Source: DASRZM01 sp035686365 (GTDB lineage: Bacteria; Pseudomonadota; Gammaproteobacteria; Xanthomonadales; Xanthomonadaceae). Taken from it: 24,751 bases of DNA. The position numbers and the translations under genes are program-made. Positions 5,684 to 13,355 of the stretch are shown here, piece by piece. Each line of letters starts with the position of its first letter. Position 1 is the stretch's first letter. The stretch is taken from contig DASRZM010000099.1 of NCBI GenBank assembly GCA_035686365.1, positions 1 to 24,751 on the forward strand, written 5' to 3'. The notes under the pieces are model-generated. The model was not told where the DNA came from and ran no database searches. It worked only from the letters and a program-made list of their open reading frames with translations.

Positions 5684-8596
5684 ATGAACCTGTGTTCCCC
5701 CCGCGTCCTGGCAGCCGGCCTGGTCCTGCTGCTGGCTGGCCTGGCCCGCGCCAATCCGGTCCAGGTCGACATCCCGTACAAGGAATTCACCCTGCCCAAC
5801 GGCCTGCGCGTGATCGTGCACGAGGACCGCAAGGCGCCGATCGTGGCCGTCAATGTCTGGTACCACGTCGGCGCCAAGAACGAACCGGCCGGCAAGACCG
5901 GCTTCGCGCACCTGTTCGAGCACCTGATGTTCCAGGGCTCGGAGAACTGGGACGGCGAATACTTCGCGCCGTTCGAGCTGGTCGGCGCCACCGACATGAA
6001 CGGCACCACCAATGCCGACCGCACCAACTACTTCCAGAACGTGCCCACCACGGCATTGGACATGGCGCTGTGGATGGAGTCCGACCGCATGGGCCACTTC
6101 CTGGGCGCCATCGACCAGGACCTGCTCGACGAGCAGCGCGGCGTGGTGCAGAACGAGAAGCGCCAGGGCGAGAACCGCCCCTACGGCCTGATGTGGCAGC
6201 GGCTGTTCGAGCACAGCTACCCCGCAACGCACCCGTACCACCACACCACCATCGGTTCGATGGAGGACCTGGAGGCGGCGTCCACCGAGGACGTCAAGCG
6301 CTGGTTCCGCACCTGGTACGGCCCCAACAACGCGGTGCTGGTGCTGGCCGGCGACATCGACGTGGAGACTGCCAGGGCCAAGGTGACCCGGTATTTCGGC
6401 CACATCCCGGCCGGGCCGACCATGGCGCAGCCGGAAACCATGATCGCCAAGCGCAGCGAATCCACCCGCGCCACCATGGAGGACCGCGTGCCGCAGGTGC
6501 GCATCGTGCGGGCCTGGAACGTGCCGCAGTTCGGCCACGAGGACACCGAGCGCCTGCAGCTGCTGGCACAGGTGCTCGGCGGCAGCAAGGCCTCGCGGCT
6601 GGACAAGCGGCTGGTGCATCAGGACAAGGTCGCCGACCGCGTCGCCACCTTCGTGTTCGGGCAGGAGATCGGCGGCATGTTCATCGTCTTCGCCGACGTC
6701 AAGGAGGGCGTGGACCCGACCACGGTCGAGAAGCTGTTCGACGAGGAAGTGCAGCGGCTGATCGCCGACGGCCCGACGCAGAAGGAGCTCGACCAGGCCC
6801 GCACCGTGCTCGAGGCCGGATTCGTGCGCGGCGTGGAGCGCATCGGCGGCTTCGGCGGCAAGGCCGACGTGCTGGCCGAGTGCGCCGTGTACCTGGACGA
6901 TCCGGGCTGCTACCGCGACGGCCTGAAGGCGATCACCGAGGCCGGCGTGGCGGACCTGCGCGCCGTCGCGCAGCGCTGGCTCGCCAGCGGCGGGCACACC
7001 TTGCTGGTGGTCCCCGGCGAGAAGTCGGCGGCCGAGATCGCGCACGAGGAATCGGCGAAGAAGATCGAGTCGGCTGCGTCGGCGAGCGCGGACGAGGGCA
7101 CCGACGAGCCGCTGCCGGCGGCCGATCCGAAGTTCCGCACCGTCAAGTCCGGAGTGGATCGCAGCCAGGGACCGCCGATGCCCGAGCAGTATCCGGAGCT
7201 TCGCTTTCCGGAGCTGCAGCGCGGCAGGCTTTCCAACGGCGTGCCGCTGGTGCTGGCCGAGCGCCACGAGATCCCGGTGGTGCAGATGAGCCTGGAGTTC
7301 GGCGGCGGCTACGCGGCCGACACCGGCCGCAGGCTGGGCACTGCCAGCTTTACCATGAACATGCTCGACGAGGGTGCCGGCGAGTACGGCGCGCTGGAGT
7401 TCGCCGACCGCATGGAGTCGCTGGGCGCGCAGATCGGCGCCGGCGCCAGCCTCGACGGCGGCAATGCTTCCGTGTCGGCGCTCAAGGAACGGCTCGATGC
7501 GTCGGTGGCGCTGTTCGCCGACGTGGTCCGCCGGCCGCGCTTCGAGGACAAGGAGATCGAGCGCGTTCGCCAGAGCTGGATCGCCGGCATCAAGCAGGAG
7601 AAGGCGCAGCCGCAGGGCCTGGCCTTCCGGCTGCTGCCGCCACTGATGTACGGAGACGGGCACGCCTACGCGATCCCGTTCAGCGGTACCGGCACCGAGG
7701 CATCGATCGCCGCGCTCACGCGCGAGGACCTGGTCGGATTCCACCGCGATTACGTGCGGCCCGACAATGCCACGCTGATCGTGGTCGGCGACACCACGAT
7801 GGGCGAGATCGTGCCGGTGCTGGAGAAGCACTTCGCGGACTGGAAGGCGCCGGACTCGCCGCAGCCGGAGATCCAGGTCGGCAAGGTCGAGCTGCCCGGC
7901 GAGCAGCGCGTGTTCCTGGTCGACCAGCCCGGTGCGATCCAGGCCAACATCCTGGTCGGCCAGGTCGTGCCCTCGAGCATGGATCCCAAGGCGCTGGAGT
8001 TCGAGCTGGCCAACAGCGTGCTCGGCGGCGAGTTCTCCTCGCGACTGAACATGAACCTGCGCGAGAACAAGCACTGGGCCTACGGCGCCTACAGCTTCGT
8101 GTCCGGCGCCAAGGGGCAGCGGCCGTGGATCGGTTTCGCACCCGTGCAGATCGACAAGACGGTGGAGTCGCTGGCCGAGCTGCAGCGCGAGATCGGCGAG
8201 TACGCCAGCGGCAAGGTGCCGGCCAGCGATGCCGAGATCGACAAGATCCAGGCCACCGAGGTCCGCGGTCTGCCCGGGCAGTACGAGACCGCCGGCGCGG
8301 TGCTGGGCGCGATCGGCGGCATCATCCGTTACCAGCGCCCGGACGACTACGTGGTGCAGCGCCAGCGCCGCATCGAGGCCATGGACGATGCCGCGGTGCG
8401 CGCGGCCGCGCGCGTGCTGCAGCCAAAGGCGCTGACCTGGGTCGTCGTGGGCGATCTGTCGAAGATCGAGCAGCCGGTCCGCGAGGCCATGGCCGGGAAG
8501 GCGACCGTGAAGGTCATCGACGCGTCCGGTGCGGAAGTCACGCCGGCTCCGGTGGACGCGGCCGCGCCGGAGCGCGGCGAGGGCGGCTCCGACTGA
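5684..8596 (+). CDS. Periplasmic M16 (pitrilysin/insulinase-like) zinc metallopeptidase, two-domain
   Basis: This is a 970-residue protein with an N-terminal signal peptide (about 1-23, ending LARA). The first M16 half carries the inverted zinc motif HLFEH (76-80), with the third zinc ligand probably Glu158 in QNEKRQGEN. A flexible Ala/Glu-rich linker (about 450-480) leads to a second M16 half from about residue 505, where the zinc motif is absent (TMNMLDEGAGEY at the equivalent place). This is the usual arrangement of one catalytic half and one structural half forming a clam-shell that degrades peptides. AAGGAGCT (5673-5680) just before the ATG at 5684 fixes the start; the longer open frame runs through the palindromic repeat. 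A strong GC hairpin follows the stop. Confidence 0.92.
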   Translation: MNLCSPRVLAAGLVLLLAGLARANPVQVDIPYKEFTLPNGLRVIVHEDRKAPIVAVNVWYHVGAKNEPAGKTGFAHLFEHLMFQGSENWDGEYFAPFELVGATDMNGTTNADRTNYFQNVPTTALDMALWMESDRMGHFLGAIDQDLLDEQRGVVQNEKRQGENRPYGLMWQRLFEHSYPATHPYHHTTIGSMEDLEAASTEDVKRWFRTWYGPNNAVLVLAGDIDVETARAKVTRYFGHIPAGPTMAQPETMIAKRSESTRATMEDRVPQVRIVRAWNVPQFGHEDTERLQLLAQVLGGSKASRLDKRLVHQDKVADRVATFVFGQEIGGMFIVFADVKEGVDPTTVEKLFDEEVQRLIADGPTQKELDQARTVLEAGFVRGVERIGGFGGKADVLAECAVYLDDPGCYRDGLKAITEAGVADLRAVAQRWLASGGHTLLVVPGEKSAAEIAHEESAKKIESAASASADEGTDEPLPAADPKFRTVKSGVDRSQGPPMPEQYPELRFPELQRGRLSNGVPLVLAERHEIPVVQMSLEFGGGYAADTGRRLGTASFTMNMLDEGAGEYGALEFADRMESLGAQIGAGASLDGGNASVSALKERLDASVALFADVVRRPRFEDKEIERVRQSWIAGIKQEKAQPQGLAFRLLPPLMYGDGHAYAIPFSGTGTEASIAALTREDLVGFHRDYVRPDNATLIVVGDTTMGEIVPVLEKHFADWKAPDSPQPEIQVGKVELPGEQRVFLVDQPGAIQANILVGQVVPSSMDPKALEFELANSVLGGEFSSRLNMNLRENKHWAYGAYSFVSGAKGQRPWIGFAPVQIDKTVESLAELQREIGEYASGKVPASDAEIDKIQATEVRGLPGQYETAGAVLGAIGGIIRYQRPDDYVVQRQRRIEAMDDAAVRAAARVLQPKALTWVVVGDLSKIEQPVREAMAGKATVKVIDASGAEVTPAPVDAAAPERGEGGSD

Positions 8597-8610
8597 CCGC
8601 GATCCGGCCA

Positions 8611-8651
8611 CCGGCGGCGCGGCCACCTCGGCGCGCCGGCCGCGCCGCCGG
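8611..8651. terminator. GC-rich hairpin after the M16 peptidase gene
   Basis: CCGGCGGCGCGGCC (8611-8624) is a perfect 14-bp reverse complement of 8638-8651, with a 13-base loop, starting 15 bases after the peptidase stop. There is no T-run, so it is not a textbook intrinsic terminator, but it is well placed to end or stabilise that transcript. A smaller hairpin, GCGCACC-GGAAAA-GGTGCGC, lies at 8704-8723 in the same gap. Confidence 0.5.
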
Positions 8652-8776
8652 ACCGGCTTCGGTTCCGGGCAAGCCTGCGCGAACATGAACGAAGCGGCGG
8701 CGAGCGCACCGGAAAAGGTGCGCCGCCGCCCGACGTGCGCGAGAATCACCCGCCCCGGCCAGAGGATGGACGAGCG

Positions 8777-9178
8777 ATGCGAATGCTGTTGCTGACAGTC
8801 GTGCTGGCCGCGATCACCGGCTGCGCCTGGGTCAAGCTGGAACCGGATGCGCGTGCCATCCGCGTGGCCGCAGCCGAGGAGGACCTGTCCTACTGCCGCG
8901 CGGCGGGCGAGATCGGGGTGTCGGTGCGCGACCGCGTGGGCTTCTACGATCGCGACCGCCTGAAGGTCCGCGACGAGCTCGAGACCCTGGCCCGCAACGA
9001 GGCCCGTTCGCTGGGCGCCGACACCATCCAGCCGCTGGCCGAGCCGCGCGAGGGCGAGCAGCGCTTTGCGGCCCTGGCCTGCGGGCGGTCCCCGGCCGCC
9101 ACGCGCAGTCCGCCGCCGCGCGCCCACGACGACGACCGCGAGACCGACCAGGCGCAGACCTACCCGATCGAGGACTGA
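8777..9178 (+). CDS. DUF4156 family lipoprotein
   Basis: This is a 133-residue predicted lipoprotein with signal MRMLLLTVVLAAITGC and lipobox Cys16. The body matches the DUF4156 pattern as I know it: a conserved Cys in DLSYCRAAGEIGVSV, then a V-RDELETLARNEARSLGADTI segment, then a Cys near the end (LACG). The tail from about residue 105 is rich in Pro, Arg and Asp and probably disordered. The function of the family is unknown. The start at 8777 is preferred over the in-frame ATG at 8735 because it puts the signal peptide at the N-terminus. Confidence 0.8.
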   Translation: MRMLLLTVVLAAITGCAWVKLEPDARAIRVAAAEEDLSYCRAAGEIGVSVRDRVGFYDRDRLKVRDELETLARNEARSLGADTIQPLAEPREGEQRFAALACGRSPAATRSPPPRAHDDDRETDQAQTYPIED

Positions 9179-9203
9179 GCTGCCGCTGCGCGGCGGCACG
9201 GCG

Positions 9204-9222
9204 CGGTGCCGGGTCGGCACCG
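9204..9222. terminator. Short hairpin upstream of oleA
   Basis: CGGTGCCG (9204-9211) and CGGCACCG (9215-9222) are perfect complements around a GGT loop, 25 bases after the DUF4156 gene stop. With no T-tract, it is only a weak terminator candidate. The rest of the gap 9179-9324 has an isolated TTGACA at 9293 without a matching -10. Confidence 0.35.
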
Positions 9223-9324
9223 GAGACCGCCGTCACGAACCTGACACGAAGCCGGGCCCGCGGCTTGCGGGGGTATGCGAAAGCCGGTAGCGTTGACAGG
9301 CTTCGCTCCCGGGCCCTCCCCACC

Positions 9325-10347
9325 ATGCTGTTCGAACATGTTTCCATCGCCAGCGTGGTGCATATCGATGCCCCGCGCACGCTGACCACGGTCGAGATCA
9401 ATATCCTGCTGCAGCCCACGATGGACCGGCTGGGGATCCGCACCGACGTGCTCGGCGAGGTCGCCGGCATCCACGCGCGGCGCCTGTGGGACGGCGAGAT
9501 GCAGGCCTCGGATGCCGCCACCATGGCCGGCGAGAAGGCGCTGGCCGACGCCGGCGTGGAGCGCGGATGCATCGGCCTGCTGGTCAACACCTCGGTCTCG
9601 CGTGACTTCCTGGAGCCGTCCACGGCCAGCATCGTCTCGGGCAACCTGGGCCTGGCCGACACCTGCATGAACTTCGACGTCACCAACGCCTGCCTGGCGT
9701 TCATCAACGGCATGGAGATCGCCAGCCGCATGATCGAGCGTGGTGACATCGACTATGCGCTGGTGGTCGACGGGGAGACCAGCAACCTGGTCTACGAGAA
9801 GACCCTCGAGCGCATGCTCTCGCCCGAGATCACCGAGGACGAGTTCCGCGGCGAGCTGGCGTCGCTGACGCTGGGCTCGGGCGCCGCCGCGATGGTGCTG
9901 GGGCGTACCGAGCTGCTGCCGGAGGAGCACCGCCACCGCTTCCTGGGCGGCGTCACCCGCGCGGCCACGCAGTGGAACGCACTGTGCCGCGGCAACCTCG
10001 ACCGCATGATCACCGACACCCGGACGCTGCTGATCGAGGGCCTGAAGCTGGCGCACAAGACCTTCGGCGCCGCGCGCGCGGTGCTGGGTTGGGCGGTGGA
10101 CGAGCTCGACGAGTACGTGATCCACCAGGTCAGCCGCGCCCACACCACCGCTTTTTTGAAGGCCTTCGGGATCGATCCGGCCAAGGTGCTCACGATCTTC
10201 CAGGAGCACGGCAACATCGGGCCGGCCTCGGTGCCGATCGTGCTGTCGAAGCTGCGCGAGATGGGCCGCCTGCAGAAGGGCAAGCGCGTGGCCCTGCTGG
10301 GCATCGGCTCGGGCCTGAACTGCTCGATGGCCGAGGTGGTCTGGTAG
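9325..10347 (+). CDS. oleA: OleA, acyl-CoA condensing enzyme (thiolase superfamily) of olefin synthesis
   Basis: This is a 340-residue protein closely resembling my recollection of Xanthomonas OleA. OleA joins two fatty acyl-CoA molecules head to head by a non-decarboxylative Claisen condensation to a 2-alkyl-3-ketoacid. Active-site positions are present: nucleophile Cys123 in NACLAFINGM, Glu97 in DFLEPST (the base brought from the partner subunit in the dimer), His267 in VIHQVSR and Asn297 in EHGNIGPASVP. LLGIGSGLNCSMAEVVW closes the protein. ATG 9325 is chosen because MLFEHVSIA matches the known N-terminus; the 20 in-frame residues upstream do not. It is the first gene of an oleABCD series. 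Confidence 0.96.
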   Translation: MLFEHVSIASVVHIDAPRTLTTVEINILLQPTMDRLGIRTDVLGEVAGIHARRLWDGEMQASDAATMAGEKALADAGVERGCIGLLVNTSVSRDFLEPSTASIVSGNLGLADTCMNFDVTNACLAFINGMEIASRMIERGDIDYALVVDGETSNLVYEKTLERMLSPEITEDEFRGELASLTLGSGAAAMVLGRTELLPEEHRHRFLGGVTRAATQWNALCRGNLDRMITDTRTLLIEGLKLAHKTFGAARAVLGWAVDELDEYVIHQVSRAHTTAFLKAFGIDPAKVLTIFQEHGNIGPASVPIVLSKLREMGRLQKGKRVALLGIGSGLNCSMAEVVW

Positions 10348-10396
10348 CCTGCCGCGCGGCGCGCCGGCTCTGCCGCTCACTGCTCCCATCGCAGCG

Positions 10397-11290
10397 ATGC
10401 CCGCGACCTTCCCCGACTATCCGTTCGCGTCGAACTGGTTCGACCGCGGCGCCGGCATCCGCATGCACTACCTGGACGAGGGGCCGCGCGATGCACCGCC
10501 GGTGCTGATGGTGCACGGCAATCCGTCCTGGTCGTACTACTGGCGGCACCTGGTGCTGGCGCTGCGCGGGCGCTACCGCTGCATCGTGCCCGACCACATC
10601 GGCATGGGCCTGTCGGACAAGCCCGGCGACGATGCCTACCGCCATACGCTGGCCTGGCGCATCCAGGACCTGGACCGGCTGCTCGCGCACCTGGGCATCG
10701 ACCGCGACCTGACCGTGGCCGTGCACGACTGGGGTGGCGCGATCGCACTGGGCTGGGCGGTGCGCCATGCCACAGCGGTGCGGCGCCTGGTCATCCTCAA
10801 CACCGCGGCCTTCCCGCTGCCCGCCGGCAAGCGCCTGCCCTGGACGCTGCGGCTGGTGCGCAACACCGGGCTGGGCGCCTGGCTGGTGTGCCGGCTCAAT
10901 GCGTTCGCGCGCGGCGCCGCCTGGCTGGGCGTGTACCGGCGGCTGGCGCGCGAGGAGCGCCGCGCCCTGCTGGCGCCCTACGACACCCCCGCGCACCGGC
11001 TGGCCACCCTGCGCTTCGTCCGCGACATCCCGGTCCAGGACACCGACCCGGCCTGGGGTCCGCTGGTCGACACCGAGCGCCGGCTTGGCCTGCTCGCCGA
11101 CCGGCCCACGCTGCTGTGCTGGGGGCTGCGCGATTTCGTGTTCGACGAGGACTACCTGAACCAGTTCGTGCGCCGCTTCCCGGGGGCCGAGGTGCACGCG
11201 TACGAAGACGCCGCGCACTACGTGCTCGAGGATGCGCGCGCGCGCATCCTCGGCGCGGTCGAATCGTTCCTCCAACGCCATCCCCTGTAG
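10397..11290 (+). CDS. oleB: OleB, alpha/beta-hydrolase beta-lactone decarboxylase
   Basis: This is a 297-residue alpha/beta hydrolase of the haloalkane-dehalogenase-like group. In the ole pathway it decarboxylates the cis-beta-lactone to the cis-olefin. It shows the oxyanion motif HGNPSWSYYWR (40-50), nucleophile Asp111 in VHDWGGA, a probable acid Asp246 in WGLRDFVFDEDY and His274 in DAAHYVLED. It starts 49 bases after oleA. Its TAG stop is part of a GTAG that begins a REP-like repeat (11286-11309). In actinobacteria OleB and OleC are fused; here they are separate, 205 bases apart, with a duplicated segment between them. Confidence 0.94.
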   Translation: MPATFPDYPFASNWFDRGAGIRMHYLDEGPRDAPPVLMVHGNPSWSYYWRHLVLALRGRYRCIVPDHIGMGLSDKPGDDAYRHTLAWRIQDLDRLLAHLGIDRDLTVAVHDWGGAIALGWAVRHATAVRRLVILNTAAFPLPAGKRLPWTLRLVRNTGLGAWLVCRLNAFARGAAWLGVYRRLAREERRALLAPYDTPAHRLATLRFVRDIPVQDTDPAWGPLVDTERRLGLLADRPTLLCWGLRDFVFDEDYLNQFVRRFPGAEVHAYEDAAHYVLEDARARILGAVESFLQRHPL

Positions 11291-11309
11291 GAGCCGGCGT
11301 TGCCGGCGA
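11286..11309 (+). repeat. REP-like palindrome 1 (GTAG type)
   Basis: The 24-base sequence begins TGTAGGAGCCGGCGTTGCC and folds as an imperfect GCCGGC-GTT-GCCGGC stem-loop preceded by GTAG. That tetranucleotide marks REP elements mobilised by RAYT (TnpA-REP) transposases. It is the exact reverse complement of 11332-11355, so the two form a head-to-head pair, like a BIME. It overlaps the oleB stop codon. Confidence 0.8.
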
Positions 11310-11331
11310 TTCAAATCCCGTGCGCGCAGCC

Positions 11332-11355
11332 TCGCCGGCAACGCCGGCTCCTACA
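11332..11355 (-). repeat. REP-like palindrome 2, inverted
   Basis: This is the exact reverse complement of 11286-11309, 22 bases downstream, completing the inverted REP pair. It lies inside the first unit of the 128-bp tandem duplication. Its terminal CTACA followed by AT creates TACAAT (11352-11357), a possible -10 hexamer before the first duplicated start codon. Confidence 0.8.
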
Positions 11356-11367
11356 ATGCGCGGGCAT

Positions 11368-11499
11368 ATGACCGGAAGCTGCAATATCGCCGAGGCGTTG
11401 GTGGGATGCGCCACTCAGGCGCCCGATCGAATCGCGATTCGAATCCCGTGCGCGCAGCCTCGCCGGCAACGCCGGCTCCTACAATGCGCGGGCATATGA
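11368..11499 (+). CDS. 43-codon upstream ORF, duplicated N-terminus of OleC
   Basis: It starts at the duplicated ATG and reads MTGSCNIAEALVGCATQ, then APDRIAIR, paralleling OleC's own N-terminus (three substitutions in the first 23 residues). It then runs out of frame through the second REP copy to a TGA at 11497-11499. That TGA overlaps the real oleC start as ATGA. Whether it is translated is unknown. By position it could couple translation into oleC or divert ribosomes, and it is probably not a functional protein in its own right. Confidence 0.45.
   Translation: MTGSCNIAEALVGCATQAPDRIAIRIPCAQPRRQRRLLQCAGI
11460..11483 (-). repeat. REP-like palindrome 3, inverted
   Basis: This is identical to REP 2 and displaced by exactly 128 bases as part of the tandem duplication. 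The same TACAAT is formed at 11480-11485, 10 bases before the oleC ATG. If it acts as a -10, the transcript would have a very short or no leader. Confidence 0.8.
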
Positions 11500-13151
11500 C
11501 CGGAAGCTGCAACATCGCCGAGGCGCTGGTGCGGTGCGCCGCGCAGTCGCCCGATCGAATCGCCATGCGCTGCCCGGGTACGCGCGGCCGCGACGGCATG
11601 GCGCGCTACCCGGTGGCGCTGAGCTATGGCGAACTGGACCGGCGCTCCGATGCCCTCGCCGCCGGGCTGGCGAGCCTCGGCATCGTCCGCTCCTGGCGGG
11701 TGGTGGTGATGGTGCGTCCGTCGCCGGAATTGTTCGTGCTGATGTTCGCGCTGTTCAAGCTCGGGGCGGTGCCGGTGCTGGTGGATCCGGGCATCGACCG
11801 GCGCGCGCTGAAGCAGTGCCTGGACGAGGCGCAGCCGCACGCCTTCATCGGCATCGCGCTTGCGCAGGCCGCACGCCGGGTGCTGCGTTGGGCGCGCAGC
11901 GCCCGCATCCTGGTCACCGTGGGCCGGCGCTGGTTCGGGGCCGGGCCGACGCTGGCACAGGTGGAGGCGCGCGGCGCCGGCGCCGGGCCACAGCTGGCCG
12001 CCACCGCGGCCGACGAGGTCGCCGCGATCGTGTTCACCTCCGGCTCCACCGGGGTCCCCAAGGGCGTGGTCTACCGCCATCGCCACTTCGCGGCGCAGGT
12101 CGAGCTGCTGCGCACGGCTTTCGCGATCGAACCCGGCGGCGTGGACATGCCGACCTTCCCGCCGTTCGCGCTGTTCGATCCGGCGCTGGGCCTGACCAGC
12201 GTGATTCCGGACATGGATCCCACGCGCCCGGCGCGCGCGGACCCGCGCCGCCTGCACGCTGCCATCGCCCGCTTCGGCGTCACCCAGCTGTTCGGCTCCC
12301 CGGCGCTGGTCGGCGTGCTGGCGCGCCACGGCCGGCCACTGCCGGGCGTGCGCAAGCTCATCAGTGCGGGGGCGCCGGTGCCGCCGGACACGGTGGCGCG
12401 CATGCAGGCGCTGCTGGATCCTCAGGCGCAGCTGTGGACGCCCTACGGCGCCACCGAGTGCCTGCCGGTGGCCGTGATCGAGGGCCGCGAACTCGAAGCC
12501 ACGCGTGCGGCGACCGAAGCCGGTGCCGGCACCTGCGTGGGGCGACCGGTACCGCCCAACCAGGTGCGCCTGATCGGAATCGACGACGGGCCGATCGCGC
12601 AGTGGTCCGATGCGCTGCAGGTTCCGGCCGGAACGGTCGGCGAGATCACCGTGGCCGGGCCCTCGGCGACCGACAGCTACTTCAACCGCCCGCAGGCCAC
12701 GGCACTGGCCAAGATCCGCGAACACACCGGCGCCGGCGAGCGCATCGTCCACCGCATGGGCGACCTGGGCTGGCTGGATCGCGACGGCCGCCTGTGGTTC
12801 TGCGGGCGCATGTCGCAGCGCGTACAGTGCGTGGACGGCGTGCTGTGCACCGAGCAGGTGGAGCCGGTGTTCAACGTCCATCCGGAGGTCCACCGCACCG
12901 CGCTGGTGGGTGTGGGCAGGCCCGGCGCGCAGATTCCGGTGCTGTGCGTGGAACTGCACCGGGGCGCGGATGCCGATCGCCACGAACGCATCGAGGCCGA
13001 ACTGCTCGACATCGGCCAGCGCCACGCGCACAGCGCGCGGGTGCAGCAGCTGCTGTTCCATCCCCGCTTTCCGGTCGACATCCGGCACAATGCCAAGATC
13101 GGCCGCGAGCGGCTCGCAGCCTGGGCCGCGCAACGGCTGCGCCGGGCCTGA
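11496..13151 (+). CDS. oleC: OleC, ATP-dependent beta-lactone synthetase
   Basis: This is a 551-residue member of the ANL (acyl/aryl-CoA synthetase) superfamily. OleC adenylates the 2-alkyl-3-hydroxyacid made by OleD and closes it to a beta-lactone. It shows the ATP phosphate loop TSGSTGVPKG (181-190), YGATE (317-321) and the hinge/adenosine-binding MGDLGWLDRDGRLWFCGR (421-438). Long stretches such as LVDPGIDRRALKQCLDEAQP and FPPFALFDPALGLTS are typical of OleC. The start at 11496 is chosen because MTGSCNIAEALVRCAAQ aligns with known OleC N-termini. The frame is open further upstream only through the duplication and oleB. It ends 27 bases before a chain of hairpins. Confidence 0.95.
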   Translation: MTGSCNIAEALVRCAAQSPDRIAMRCPGTRGRDGMARYPVALSYGELDRRSDALAAGLASLGIVRSWRVVVMVRPSPELFVLMFALFKLGAVPVLVDPGIDRRALKQCLDEAQPHAFIGIALAQAARRVLRWARSARILVTVGRRWFGAGPTLAQVEARGAGAGPQLAATAADEVAAIVFTSGSTGVPKGVVYRHRHFAAQVELLRTAFAIEPGGVDMPTFPPFALFDPALGLTSVIPDMDPTRPARADPRRLHAAIARFGVTQLFGSPALVGVLARHGRPLPGVRKLISAGAPVPPDTVARMQALLDPQAQLWTPYGATECLPVAVIEGRELEATRAATEAGAGTCVGRPVPPNQVRLIGIDDGPIAQWSDALQVPAGTVGEITVAGPSATDSYFNRPQATALAKIREHTGAGERIVHRMGDLGWLDRDGRLWFCGRMSQRVQCVDGVLCTEQVEPVFNVHPEVHRTALVGVGRPGAQIPVLCVELHRGADADRHERIEAELLDIGQRHAHSARVQQLLFHPRFPVDIRHNAKIGRERLAAWAAQRLRRA

Positions 13152-13178
13152 ACCGGCGCCTCCGACACGCGCCGAAGT

Positions 13179-13322
13179 AACCTCTGAACAGGTTCAGAGG
13201 TTCGCGCGCCATGGATGGCGCGCTCGCGGGTCAAGCACGCAAGTGCTTGATCCAGCGGAGCCGAGTCCGGACATGTGCCGGACTCGGCGAGTCTGATGAA
13301 GTCCAGGATGGACTTGATCAGA
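13179..13322. repeat. Array of five consecutive stem-loops between oleC and oleD
   Basis: Five adjacent inverted repeats fill most of the 204-base gap. They are 13179-13202 (11-bp arms AACCTCTGAAC, 2-base loop), 13204-13223 (9-bp arms GCGCGCCAT), 13231-13250 (8-bp arms TCAAGCAC), 13260-13288 (11-bp arms GCCGAGTCCGG) and 13292-13322 (14-base arms with one mismatch, 3-base loop). The stems do not resemble one another in sequence, so this is not one repeat copied five times. No T-tract follows, so an intrinsic terminator is unlikely. Possible roles are RNA processing, differential mRNA stability within the ole transcript, or a composite mobile intergenic element. Confidence 0.88.
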
Positions 13323-13355
13323 CCTTCCCCAAGGACACACAGCAGGCACCGGTTC

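Larger units (their letters stand above)
11308..11563. repeat. 128-bp tandem duplication of the oleC start region
   Basis: 11308-11435 and 11436-11563 are direct, adjacent copies differing at 8 of 128 positions by my alignment. Each unit contains an inverted REP, a TACAAT, the ATG and the first 23 or so codons of oleC. Only one difference falls in the first 60 non-coding bases; seven fall in the coding-derived part. Since 128 is not a multiple of 3, the first ATG is out of frame with the body of oleC. Only the second copy is the functional gene start. Confidence 0.92.

Noticed and set aside
8972..9178. Plus-strand frame overlapping the DUF4156 gene and running to 9290
   Set aside because: It has Arg/Pro-rich shadow composition, overlaps a lipoprotein with a convincing signal and has no ribosome binding site.
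5657..9220. Minus-strand open frame of nearly 1190 codons opposite the M16 peptidase
   Set aside because: It is antisense to a gene with clear family motifs and a signal peptide. Its translation is rich in His, Leu, Arg and Gly without any domain, as expected from reading GC-rich codons backwards.
9293..9298. TTGACA as the -35 of an oleA promoter
   Set aside because: About 17 bases downstream the sequence is CTCCCC, with no -10-like hexamer before the ATG.
11232..11495. Upstream extension of oleC to an in-frame start inside oleB
   Set aside because: It would translate the REP elements and the out-of-frame first duplicate. OleC similarity begins exactly at 11496.
13179..13322. CRISPR array or attC-type repeats
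   Set aside because: The five hairpins have unrelated sequences and no equal spacing, so there is no repeat-spacer pattern.
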